NCBI GenBank assembly: GCA_022821065.1
Contig: JAJEEK010000048.1
Coordinates: forward strand, 1-44,833
Length of the DNA stretch: 44,833 nucleotides
From: Candidatus Poribacteria bacterium
GTDB lineage: Bacteria > Poribacteria > WGA-4E > WGA-3G
Direction of reading: 5' to 3'
Shown: one piece after another, positions 15,951 to 23,257 of the stretch
Layout of the letters: each line of letters opens with the position of its first letter
Numbering within the stretch: the stretch's first letter is position 1
The notes under the pieces: generated by a model
What the model was told of the DNA's origin: nothing
The model's database searches: none
Seen by the model: only the letters and a program-made list of their open reading frames with translations
Program-made: the position numbers and the translations under genes

Positions 15951-16901
15951 ATGCCTACAGGACGGATTAAATACTACAATTTCGATAAAGGGTTCGGATT
16001 TATTGCACAAGATAGCAGCGACGCGGATGTCTTCTTGCACAGTTCCGCTATTAAACATCCGGAATACGAGGAACTCCGCGTCGGGCAGCGGGTAAAGTAT
16101 AGTGTCATCGAAGGTGAGAAGGGACTCGTTGCCCAAAATGTTGAAGTGTTGTTGACACCGACAGAACGCCGGTGGCTACGGCAAGGAAAGGCAATTATCC
16201 CACGTGGATATGGCGGATTTCCCGGACAGAACCAAGACCAATTCGGCAATGATGCCGAGTTATCTACGAAAGATAAAGAGATTGACAAATCGGAACCAGT
16301 CCGAAAACACCGCAGCCGTGACACTTCCGCACCACCGACAAAACGGGTTTCAAAACCGCCGACGCAACCTACTGCAACAACAAACGCTGCCGAAAAAAAC
16401 GAAGCAACAGTAGGAGAGAAACCTTCAAAGCAGCTCAGTTTCGGTGACCTTTACATCCTTAAGCAGATTAACTTTGAAACGTCAATGTTCTTCGCGTTGT
16501 ACGGTGCTACACAGATTCCTGCGACCGTCCTCGAAATGACGCTCTCCAGTTTGACACTCAACAACAACGGCACGGAACAGCAGATCCCGAAAACGGACGT
16601 TAAATATTGTTACAAAGACGTTGACGCAGAGAAACTTCAAGCAGCCCTTGAAGTTGATGAAGCGGTCAAAGTACAACAGTTGACCCAACTCCGAGACGAC
16701 ACCCAAGCTTGCGAGCTCGACACTGAAATCGTTAGGCAGGCACGAAAAAATAGTTCCGCAATTGAGATTACACTCCGTGAAGGAGAAGTTTTCCGAGGCA
16801 CCGTAGACTGGGTCTGTCCTTATGAGATTAAACTCATTTTAGAGAACGGTGCGAAGGTCGTTATCTTCCGGCACGCCGTCTATAGTCTCTCGGTAGATTA
16901 G
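15951..16901 (+). CDS. Cold-shock domain protein with two C-terminal Hfq/Sm-like folds
   Basis: The ATG at 15951 is chosen because AGGAG lies 6-7 nt upstream and the cold-shock fold starts immediately; the frame is open to 15882. Residues 1-68 are a cold-shock domain with RNP1 KGFGFIAQ and RNP2 DVFLHSS, which bind single-stranded nucleic acid. Residues about 75-165 are a polar, basic, Pro/Thr/Gln-rich linker. Residues about 172-222 (MFFALYG, IPATVLEMTLSSLTL) and 267-316 (IEITLREGEVFRGTVDW ... VIFRHAVYSLSVD) have the strand pattern of Sm/Hfq folds. The second ends in FRHAVYSL, close to the Hfq YKHAISTV motif. A role as an RNA chaperone is inferred. At 316 residues it is far longer than a free CspA (about 70). 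A cysteine-cluster gene follows 14 bp later. Confidence 0.85.
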   Translation: MPTGRIKYYNFDKGFGFIAQDSSDADVFLHSSAIKHPEYEELRVGQRVKYSVIEGEKGLVAQNVEVLLTPTERRWLRQGKAIIPRGYGGFPGQNQDQFGNDAELSTKDKEIDKSEPVRKHRSRDTSAPPTKRVSKPPTQPTATTNAAEKNEATVGEKPSKQLSFGDLYILKQINFETSMFFALYGATQIPATVLEMTLSSLTLNNNGTEQQIPKTDVKYCYKDVDAEKLQAALEVDEAVKVQQLTQLRDDTQACELDTEIVRQARKNSSAIEITLREGEVFRGTVDWVCPYEIKLILENGAKVVIFRHAVYSLSVD

Positions 16902-16915
16902 GATTAGGTGGTGCT

Positions 16916-17485
16916 ATGGAAGCATATTACGAACTCGTCGATGAGATTGAGCGTGATGTTGAGCGTTTACGTAATGAATCAGGAGGCGTGCCGTGTCCCT
17001 CTACCTGTTTCGCCTGCTGCCATAATACCGCAACAATGGCGATCAGTGAGGTCGAGGCTCGGGACCTAAAAATCGGATTGGAGGCACTGCCAGCGCAGCT
17101 CCGCACGCACATCCGTCAAAGAGCGGAACGAAGTATCAAAAAATTGGAAGAAAATGGACACAGTATTGAAAGCATTATACCAGATACCGGTATGCAAGCC
17201 GTTAGCGTGGTCCGCGGTAAGTTAGAAGGCGAATGTCCGATGTTAATCGGCGGTGTCTGTTCCGTCTACGAACATCGTCCTGTCATCTGCCGTGTCTGGG
17301 GCTATCCAATAAACAACGGCAACGAGTTAGCCTGCTGCCATAAAACCTTCATCGGTCAACGTCAGCACTACCGTCCGCTCAATTATACACGCTACTGGAA
17401 GGTCTGCCAAGACCTGAGTACCGAATTAGGTGCCACCCAAAAAACGCCAAACTGCTACCTCGTCAAGCAACTGCTCTCGGAATAA
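16916..17485 (+). CDS. YkgJ-type cysteine-cluster protein
   Basis: This 189-residue protein carries the pattern of the YkgJ family (putative zinc- or iron-chelating domain): CPSTCFACCHN at about 22-32, GECPMLIGGVCSVYEHRPVI followed by CRVWGYP near 105-130, and a later ACCHKTF. The N-terminus (YYELVDEIERDVERL) is helical. The family's biochemical role is not established; the clustered Cys residues imply metal binding. It is co-directional with the cold-shock/Sm gene (14-bp gap) and the following lipoprotein gene (36-bp gap), so an operon is likely. Confidence 0.85.
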   Translation: MEAYYELVDEIERDVERLRNESGGVPCPSTCFACCHNTATMAISEVEARDLKIGLEALPAQLRTHIRQRAERSIKKLEENGHSIESIIPDTGMQAVSVVRGKLEGECPMLIGGVCSVYEHRPVICRVWGYPINNGNELACCHKTFIGQRQHYRPLNYTRYWKVCQDLSTELGATQKTPNCYLVKQLLSE

Positions 17486-17521
17486 AGCCTGACCCACCGT
17501 TTTTGGACCCGTGGAGTGCCC

Positions 17522-18526
17522 ATGAAAAACAGATTTATCCTTCCCAATTTTCTTTATCTCACATCTGTCTTGAGCATCCTGCTCTGCTTCGGTTGTGGAG
17601 GCGCAGAAGACGAGCAAGAGGCAACCGACCCTACCAACAATACGTTCCTCAACGAACCCGTTGAACCCTCGCGACACCCCGCTGAACAACAGAAGTGGTT
17701 GACAGACGAAGACCGGAAAAAGTTGAGAGACGCTGAACAATGGTTACACTTGACAGTTGAAGACTGGGTAAATTTAAAAGACGAAGATTGGGAAAAGTTG
17801 AAAGGCAAAGATTGGGTCGGGTTAACAAACGCGGAAGTTAGAAAACTCATGAACCTTGAGATTCCAAAAGGTTGGGCCGCTCAGGAGAAAGATGAGGCGT
17901 TACGTGAAAAATTTAGCACGGCAGCTCGCTTCCAAAAGTTTGGAGACATCCCACAGCTTCGCTATGACGTAGAGTTTAGGCGAAATTCCCCGAAGATGGC
18001 GGGGAAAGATGGGTTTATAGTTGTAACACCTGAGTTTGCTAAGTACCTCGTTGCGGATCGCGCAGCAACCTATTTTCTTTTTCCGACTGAAGCCCATAGG
18101 CGTTTGCTTGAAGATGACATAAAGGGGTTAAAATCTATAGTCGCACAAGAAAAACGTCGTTTTAGGGAGCAGCTCAGAATAGAATATCCTGAAGCTTGGG
18201 TAAAAGATATGCGGACTTTCCTCATTGATAAACATGGCAACATTCCTGAAGTTGACACTATTGTCAACTTTTTACGGAAATTGGAACTAAATATACCGAG
18301 AACAGATGAGGAATGTTTCGCTTATATTAGGATATGCAGCGAGCTTTATTTGCTTGCTGATTCTTATACGGGTTCAATTTATGAATCTTATGCTTGGCTT
18401 GAAGCTTCACACCAACTTAGACATATCCTCGGGGATCATCCAAGACAGACAGGCACGCTTGAGAAATACCGAGCAGCACGCGCAGCGGGCCTATCATTCT
18501 ATAACATAAAATGGGACGACGATTAG
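17522..18526 (+). CDS. Putative lipoprotein, hypothetical
   Basis: The ATG at 17522 is preferred to the GTG at 17516 because GGAG at 17513-17516 then has normal spacing. The 334-residue protein has a signal peptide with a lipobox-like end (LSILLCFGCGG, Cys about 25), suggesting lipid attachment. Residues about 55-110 contain a short repeat with periodic Trp and Lys (VEDWVNLKDEDWEKLKGKDW) of unknown meaning. The rest is charged and mostly helical. Codon use drifts to more AT-rich toward the 3' end. No family is recognised. It is last in the apparent cold-shock/YkgJ operon. Confidence 0.75.
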   Translation: MKNRFILPNFLYLTSVLSILLCFGCGGAEDEQEATDPTNNTFLNEPVEPSRHPAEQQKWLTDEDRKKLRDAEQWLHLTVEDWVNLKDEDWEKLKGKDWVGLTNAEVRKLMNLEIPKGWAAQEKDEALREKFSTAARFQKFGDIPQLRYDVEFRRNSPKMAGKDGFIVVTPEFAKYLVADRAATYFLFPTEAHRRLLEDDIKGLKSIVAQEKRRFREQLRIEYPEAWVKDMRTFLIDKHGNIPEVDTIVNFLRKLELNIPRTDEECFAYIRICSELYLLADSYTGSIYESYAWLEASHQLRHILGDHPRQTGTLEKYRAARAAGLSFYNIKWDDD

Positions 18527-18599
18527 CACACATCCAAATAGTTAACTTAATTAGTTCGTAAGATTGCCCCCTATAAAATTGGCGTATAAAAAAATAGAC

Positions 18600-18628
18600 T
18601 TGACCTTTCTCAAAAAATGCGGTATCAT
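18600..18628 (+). promoter_or_regulatory. Promoter of the discoidin-like gene
   Basis: TTGACC (18600-18605) and TATCAT (18623-18628) are separated by exactly 17 bp. The site lies 200 bp before the ATG at 18829, leaving a long untranslated leader. Confidence 0.65.
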
Positions 18629-18828
18629 TATTAGAGGCTTGCTCAATAGGAATACCACTTTACTGCTTGGTAGCGTCTTATCCATACCAGCGGTATGGTA
18701 TGCGGCAAGTTGTAAATGAAACAAACCTTTAAAACATTATCGGTAGCAGCCCATAAGTTTAGAGCGTGGGGGCTATCACTCAAACTCGCGTAAAAGTGAG
18801 ATTTATTTTTCTAAGGAGATTAAACGGC
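18629..18828 (+). other. Structured 5' leader with hairpins
   Basis: The 200-nt leader contains CCATACC-AGC-GGTATGG, a perfect 7-bp hairpin near 18690-18706, and near the gene a TCACT...AGTGA hairpin (about 18776-18801) followed by ATTTATTTTT, which looks like a terminator or attenuator stem. AGGAG at 18814-18818 follows. It could be a riboswitch or protein-responsive leader, but no known class was recognised. Confidence 0.4.
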
Positions 18829-19527
18829 ATGAAAATTATATCGGTATTGGCAGGATTTGTGTTGATGATAGCCTGTTTTATTATCAGCACAAGCGACCTG
18901 GCACAGGCGGAGGAAGTCCTGGGAACAGGAACGGATTCACTGCTCGGCGGCGACCTAACCGACCCAGAAGACGATGGTGAACCTGATGAAGATGAGGGGT
19001 ACGATGCCATTTTCTCATCCAACGAGGAACCCGGGTTCGGGGGCGGCGAATTTTCGTTTAACGTCTTCGATAACCGTCTAGGTCCCATCAATGACAAATG
19101 GTGCTGCGGAAAGGGTGGCGGCATTCCAGATGAAGGGCTATGGGTAATGGCTGAATTTGAGGAGCAGTATGCATTGACACACTTCACTGTATCTTCAGCG
19201 AACGATGTTCCTGCAAGAGATCCTACAGAATGGGCGGTTCAAGGGTCGAACGACGGCGAGGATTTTGAGACCATCTATGAGTACGATGGCGGGGATAGCT
19301 TTTGGGATCAGCGCCTACAAGTCGTCCTTTTTGAGGCAGGCGAAGATTACGAAGTTCAAAAAAATGGGTATCGGTTCTTTCGGCATGTTACTTTTGACAC
19401 CGCATCGAACCCAGCTGGGGCGTACTTCCAAATTGGCGAAATTGAGTTCTTCGGCGATGACAGTTATCCCGTAGACCCCAAAACCAAGCTCGCAACCACA
19501 TGGGGACGCATCAAAAACGCCCGATAA
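18829..19527 (+). CDS. Secreted discoidin (F5/8 type C)-like protein
   Basis: The ATG at 18829 follows AGGAG and begins a clear signal peptide (MKIISVLAGFVLMIACFIIS, cleavage near AQA). The 232-residue product then has an acidic linker and a galactose-binding-like/discoidin beta-sandwich: YALTHFTVSSANDVPARDPT, WAVQGSNDGEDFETIYEY and YFQIGEIEFFG are the usual strand signatures of F5/8C domains, which bind carbohydrates or surfaces. The protein ends PKTKLATTWGRIKNAR just after the domain, which may be an export or anchoring tail. The partner and ligand are unknown. An upstream GTG frame would run through the leader and is rejected. Confidence 0.78.
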   Translation: MKIISVLAGFVLMIACFIISTSDLAQAEEVLGTGTDSLLGGDLTDPEDDGEPDEDEGYDAIFSSNEEPGFGGGEFSFNVFDNRLGPINDKWCCGKGGGIPDEGLWVMAEFEEQYALTHFTVSSANDVPARDPTEWAVQGSNDGEDFETIYEYDGGDSFWDQRLQVVLFEAGEDYEVQKNGYRFFRHVTFDTASNPAGAYFQIGEIEFFGDDSYPVDPKTKLATTWGRIKNAR

Positions 19528-19553
19528 CCACAACTATTGAATATTTTCTAAAT

Positions 19554-19598
19554 CGGAAACCTGAATCCAGTAATAACTTGGTTTGGGTTTCCGTTTTT
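19554..19598 (+). terminator. Rho-independent terminator after the discoidin-like gene
   Basis: CGGAAACC (19554-19561) pairs with GGTTTCCG (19586-19593) and is followed directly by TTTTT. It lies 26 bp after the stop codon at 19527. Confidence 0.75.
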
Positions 19599-19644
19599 CA
19601 TATCCGCTTGAAACTGTATGGACGATAAGGAAATGTTTTGCGGA

Positions 19645-19956
19645 TTATGAAACATCCTCACTTAATTCGCGTAGAAACTCGAAGGTATAAATTCCCGTCC
19701 GGTGTCCATCACTCCAGACTAAACGCACTGCGTAGCGTCCTACGCGCTGGATGTCCACAAGGCGTAACTTCTGAAAAAAATCAGCCGTCGGTAGAATATG
19801 AAACGGGTCCTTGCCGGAACGCGTCGCATTGCAGTGTGCGCAAGGACATTTTTCGCGGAGAAGACGATAAGACAACTCGCTCTGCAACGTGTCTTTCCAT
19901 TGAATCGTTAAACTCACATCGCCTCTTTCGATACGCGTCGGTTGGAATTTTTGCAT
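19645..19956 (-). CDS. DUF971 domain protein
   Basis: The 103-residue protein matches the DUF971 fold (the N-terminal domain of gamma-butyrobetaine hydroxylases, also free-standing). It shows LTIQWKDTLQSELSYRLLRE, a Cys pair in CPCAHCNA, and VGRYAVRLVWSDGHRTGIYTFEFLREL. In other bacteria the stand-alone form is often linked to iron-sulfur cluster assembly or scaffold proteins, but its biochemistry is not settled. Only a weak purine run precedes the ATG. It is co-directional with the ferredoxin gene, 121 bp upstream, which is compatible with an Fe-S theme. Confidence 0.88.
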   Translation of the reverse strand: MQKFQPTRIERGDVSLTIQWKDTLQSELSYRLLREKCPCAHCNATRSGKDPFHILPTADFFQKLRLVDIQRVGRYAVRLVWSDGHRTGIYTFEFLRELSEDVS

Positions 19957-20077
19957 GGTAATTGCTCAGATGAGGTGGAGAAATAAAAAACGATTGCCGA
20001 TCTATGCGACCACAAGCGATCTCGCAAACCGACAACCGTTTAGGGAGTTATGATTTAAGGATGGCTCTTGCTATCCG

Positions 20078-20335
20078 TTATTCAAAGTACTCCGCGTTGA
20101 TATCAATGAACTCTTCCCATTCTTCAGGAACGTCTTCTTCCATAAAGATGGCTTCGACGGGACATTCGGGTTCACATACACCACAGTCGATGCACTCTTC
20201 TGGGTCAATGTAAAGCATATTGACTTCTTCAAATTCGTCAGCATCCGGCAGCGGATGGATGCAGTCCACTGGGCATACATCAACGCACGAACTATCCTTA
20301 ACATCAATACACGGTTCACAAATCACATACGTCAT
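20078..20335 (-). CDS. 7Fe ferredoxin (Thermus/Bacillus type)
   Basis: This 85-residue acidic protein carries the two-cluster pattern: [20 protein letters not shown] followed by a Cys, and [16 protein letters not shown]. The position that is Cys11 in Azotobacter FdI is Val here, as in other 7Fe ferredoxins that keep the three ligands for a [3Fe-4S] cluster; the CxxCxxC set serves the [4Fe-4S] cluster. The C-terminal [16 protein letters not shown] is the usual tail. AGGAG lies upstream of the ATG. The role is low-potential electron transfer in the cytoplasm; the partner is not in the window. Confidence 0.93.
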   Translation of the reverse strand: MTYVICEPCIDVKDSSCVDVCPVDCIHPLPDADEFEEVNMLYIDPEECIDCGVCEPECPVEAIFMEEDVPEEWEEFIDINAEYFE

Positions 20336-20569
20336 GTTCGATAACTCCTTTTCGCTTTATTTTTAGTACAAGCCTCCGTGCCGCATAAAGGCAACTTCAC
20401 GGAATAAGTGAGGTTAACCCGCTTTGGTGAAGGCATATAAAGAGCATCATCATATAAGGCGGGTTTTTATGCGCTATCTGCTGAGTTGCGTCAGGCAATA
20501 ATAATAATACCACATGCAGATTGTTTTGTCAAGTTACATTTAAAATTGAAACGACGTGTTGCAATAAAT
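20336..20569. other. Divergent intergenic region with a pseudoknot-like fold
   Basis: Between the ferredoxin and recJ, CTTCAC (20395-20400) can pair with GTGAAG (20427-20432). AACCCGC (20416-20422), inside that loop, can pair with GCGGGTT (20459-20465), which runs into TTTTT. The topology is that of an H-type pseudoknot on either strand. It could be part of the ferredoxin leader (minus) or a small transcript (plus). No coding frame is supported. Confidence 0.4.
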
Positions 20570-20598
20570 TTGACAAACCCAAATTTTTGTGTTAATAT
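20570..20598 (+). promoter_or_regulatory. recJ-rel promoter
   Basis: A perfect TTGACA (20570-20575) and near-perfect TAATAT (20593-20598) are separated by exactly 17 bp, 80 bp before the recJ ATG. This is the strongest promoter match in the window. Confidence 0.8.
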
Positions 20599-20677
20599 GT
20601 TAGATAGGTGAAGAGTTTGCTTGCAATAGGCTATAGCACAAAGCGCAGGTTCTTATCTCAACAACGAAAGGCATACG

Positions 20678-23257
20678 ATGAGGAATCCCCCCCGCAAGAA
20701 ATGGCGTTTCAGCAAACCAGATTTTGATAGCAGCATCGCATTGGCAGCCGAAATAGGTGTTTCCCCGTTCGCTGCGCAGCTGCTGATCAATCGCGGGATA
20801 AGAACCGTTGACGACGCGCAAGCCTACCTCGCTCCAACTTTTGACGAACTCCATTCTCCGTCCTTATTAGCCGACATGGACAGTGCTGTAGAACGGATAC
20901 ATGATGCAATCAAGAAGGGTGAGAAAATCTGTGTCTACGGCGATTACGATGTTGATGGTACGACCGCAACCGCACTCTTGCTTAATACATTCCGCTATAT
21001 GGATGTTTCCGCTGACTACTATATCCCGAACCGGTTCGATGAAGGTTACGGGTTGAGCGAAGATACGATAAACAAGATTCACCAAGACAGCGATGCAAAA
21101 CTCATCATTACGGTAGACTGCGGTATCACATCGGTTACAGAGGTCGCTTTAGCCAATGAACTCGGTATGGATGTCATCGTAACCGATCACCACCAACCGA
21201 CGGAGGCGCAGCCGCCCGCTTATGCCCTGATCTCACCTAAAGTTCCGGAGAATGAATATCCGTATACCGAGCTTGCCGGTGTCGGTTTGGCATTCAAATT
21301 GGCACAAGGGTTGATAGATGATAGAAGGTTTCTCGAATCCCTACTGGACCTTGTCGCATTGGGAACTGTCGCGGACATGGCATCGCTAACCGGAGAGAAC
21401 CGCATTTTGAGTCGCTTAGGGTTAGCCGAACTTAACAAACGCGAGCGTCCGGGTGTCAACGCGCTCTGTGAGGCAGCCGGGCACAGCATCGACACACCCA
21501 TTGACGGAAATACAATCTCTTTTAAATTGGGACCCCGTATCAATGCTGCTGGACGGATGGATACCGCACATAAAGTCGTCGATCTACTTACCACTGATTC
21601 TGACGATATTGCAGCCCAAATCGCTCGCCAACTTAACGAAGCAAATCAGAGACGACAAGAGTTGGAAAGACGCATACAAGATGAAGCGATAGAGATAATT
21701 GAAAGAGAAATTGATGCCAATGCGATAGGCATCGTTGTTGCCAGCGACAGATGGGATGCAAAGGCACAAGGGGTCGTCGGCATCGTCGCTGCAAAGTTGA
21801 TGCAAACCTACTACAAACCGACCATTGTCTTGGCGATTAACGGTGATGAGGCGACTGGGTCCGGACGTTGTATCGAAGGTATGAATCTCGCCAACGCGCT
21901 TGTCGCTTGCACCGACTTACTCGTGAGGCATGGTGGACACGCAGCTGCAGCCGGATTAACGATCAGAACCTCGAATATCCCGAGATTCAGAGATGCTTTC
22001 AACGAATATGCCAGCGAACATTTGACGGAAGAGGAATTAATACCGAAGTTAGACCTCGAATTTGAAACGAATCTCTCGCTTTTGACGTTAGAAACGCTAA
22101 AGGAACTTGAGCAATTTGAACCGTTTGGACAAGATAATCCGGCCCCTCAGTTTGGGATAAGACGCGCCAAAGTTGTCGATGGCAGCCCTACAATCATGGG
22201 AAAAGAGAGAAATCATCTCAAAATGTTTCTCAGCGATGACGTGGTAAAGTTATGTGCTATTGAATGGGGCGCAGCTGATAAATTCGTCACAGTTAAAAAT
22301 CCGGGTGTGGCACTGGATGCCGCTTTTTCACCGCAGATCAACGAATGGCAAGGTCAACGTTCCGTACAACTTATGCTTGAAGATTGGGAGGTCCACTCGG
22401 AAGGTAGAGACATGAACTGGGATGTATTTCCTACAAGTGATGCTGAATCCTCCGTCAGGCTTGTTAACAGACGCAACACTACGAAAAAAAACTACCTTTT
22501 AAACTTGCTTGCGCGTGAAGAATCTTGTATAATTTACGTACAAGATGACGAAATGTTGAACGCCTTACTCACGAGGCTCCTACCTGAGAGTCTTGAGGGC
22601 ATCGTGCGGCACGATGCGACGACGACAGCGGCGGAAGAAACCGAGTTCGCACAACAACTCGCGCGTGGTGAACTCCGAACAATCGCTTCAAGTGCTGTTA
22701 TCGCGAATCCTGACGTGTTCCCATTCGTGAAGCATATCGTCTTTTGTCATCTCATGCCGAGTCCAGACCTCTTTTTCAAACGGTGTGCACCGGCATTCGC
22801 AACCGAGGAGACCTCTTTTCTGCATCTCATTTACGGCGATGCAGATGGAACAGCAATGCAGAATTGGATCACTAAGAAGTACCCCGAAAAAGCCGAATTA
22901 CAGAAATTGTACGGAGGGATACGTCAAGTCGTCCAATCCAACGGAGCAGAGGGATACGCTGAGAACGCAATGTTGAATGGTACGTTCGGAGCACCCTCAA
23001 CAGTTGAAACCGGACTCCGGATCTTTGAAGAATTGGGTTTCATTCAGCGGTATGGAGAACCCGGACACAGACTTGTCAGACTCTGTCCTGCTGAGAAAAC
23101 CGATCTATCTCGTTCGCCAACTTACTTAAGAGGCAACTTGATTAAACAAACGTACCCGTCTTTTATTGAGTTTCAGTTGAAAGAGAACATTGAATCTATG
23201 TGGGAGCGCATAGAAAATGAGTGTCAAATCGCTAATCAGTCAGATTCAAGTCTATAA
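20678..23257 (+). CDS. recJ: Single-stranded-DNA-specific exonuclease RecJ
   Basis: RecJ is a 5'-3' ssDNA exonuclease in recombination and mismatch repair. Family motifs are in order: VYGDYDVDGTTATALL (about 87), TVDCGI, DHHQPTEAQPP (about 169), the GRINAAGRMDTA-like stretch with RINAAGRMD, and the DHHA1 motif HGGHAAAAGLTI (about 417). An OB-like RecJ_C part follows (EQFEPFGQDNPAPQFGIRRA). At 859 residues it is much longer than E. coli RecJ (577). The extra C-terminal part (about 590-859) includes a helicase-like remnant and a winged-helix-like segment (GLRIFEELGFIQRYG), as in the long RecJ forms of Firmicutes. Its last 41 bp overlap rel, implying coupled expression. Confidence 0.95.
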   Translation: MRNPPRKKWRFSKPDFDSSIALAAEIGVSPFAAQLLINRGIRTVDDAQAYLAPTFDELHSPSLLADMDSAVERIHDAIKKGEKICVYGDYDVDGTTATALLLNTFRYMDVSADYYIPNRFDEGYGLSEDTINKIHQDSDAKLIITVDCGITSVTEVALANELGMDVIVTDHHQPTEAQPPAYALISPKVPENEYPYTELAGVGLAFKLAQGLIDDRRFLESLLDLVALGTVADMASLTGENRILSRLGLAELNKRERPGVNALCEAAGHSIDTPIDGNTISFKLGPRINAAGRMDTAHKVVDLLTTDSDDIAAQIARQLNEANQRRQELERRIQDEAIEIIEREIDANAIGIVVASDRWDAKAQGVVGIVAAKLMQTYYKPTIVLAINGDEATGSGRCIEGMNLANALVACTDLLVRHGGHAAAAGLTIRTSNIPRFRDAFNEYASEHLTEEELIPKLDLEFETNLSLLTLETLKELEQFEPFGQDNPAPQFGIRRAKVVDGSPTIMGKERNHLKMFLSDDVVKLCAIEWGAADKFVTVKNPGVALDAAFSPQINEWQGQRSVQLMLEDWEVHSEGRDMNWDVFPTSDAESSVRLVNRRNTTKKNYLLNLLAREESCIIYVQDDEMLNALLTRLLPESLEGIVRHDATTTAAEETEFAQQLARGELRTIASSAVIANPDVFPFVKHIVFCHLMPSPDLFFKRCAPAFATEETSFLHLIYGDADGTAMQNWITKKYPEKAELQKLYGGIRQVVQSNGAEGYAENAMLNGTFGAPSTVETGLRIFEELGFIQRYGEPGHRLVRLCPAEKTDLSRSPTYLRGNLIKQTYPSFIEFQLKENIESMWERIENECQIANQSDSSL

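Noticed and set aside
18629..18828. Cyclic-di-GMP (GEMM) riboswitch
   Set aside because: The leader has hairpins but the conserved core segments of that class could not be found.
20395..20468. 4.5S, 6S or tmRNA gene
   Set aside because: None of the conserved elements of these RNAs (such as GGAAGCAGC of 4.5S or a tRNA-like end) were seen; kept only as a fold of interest.
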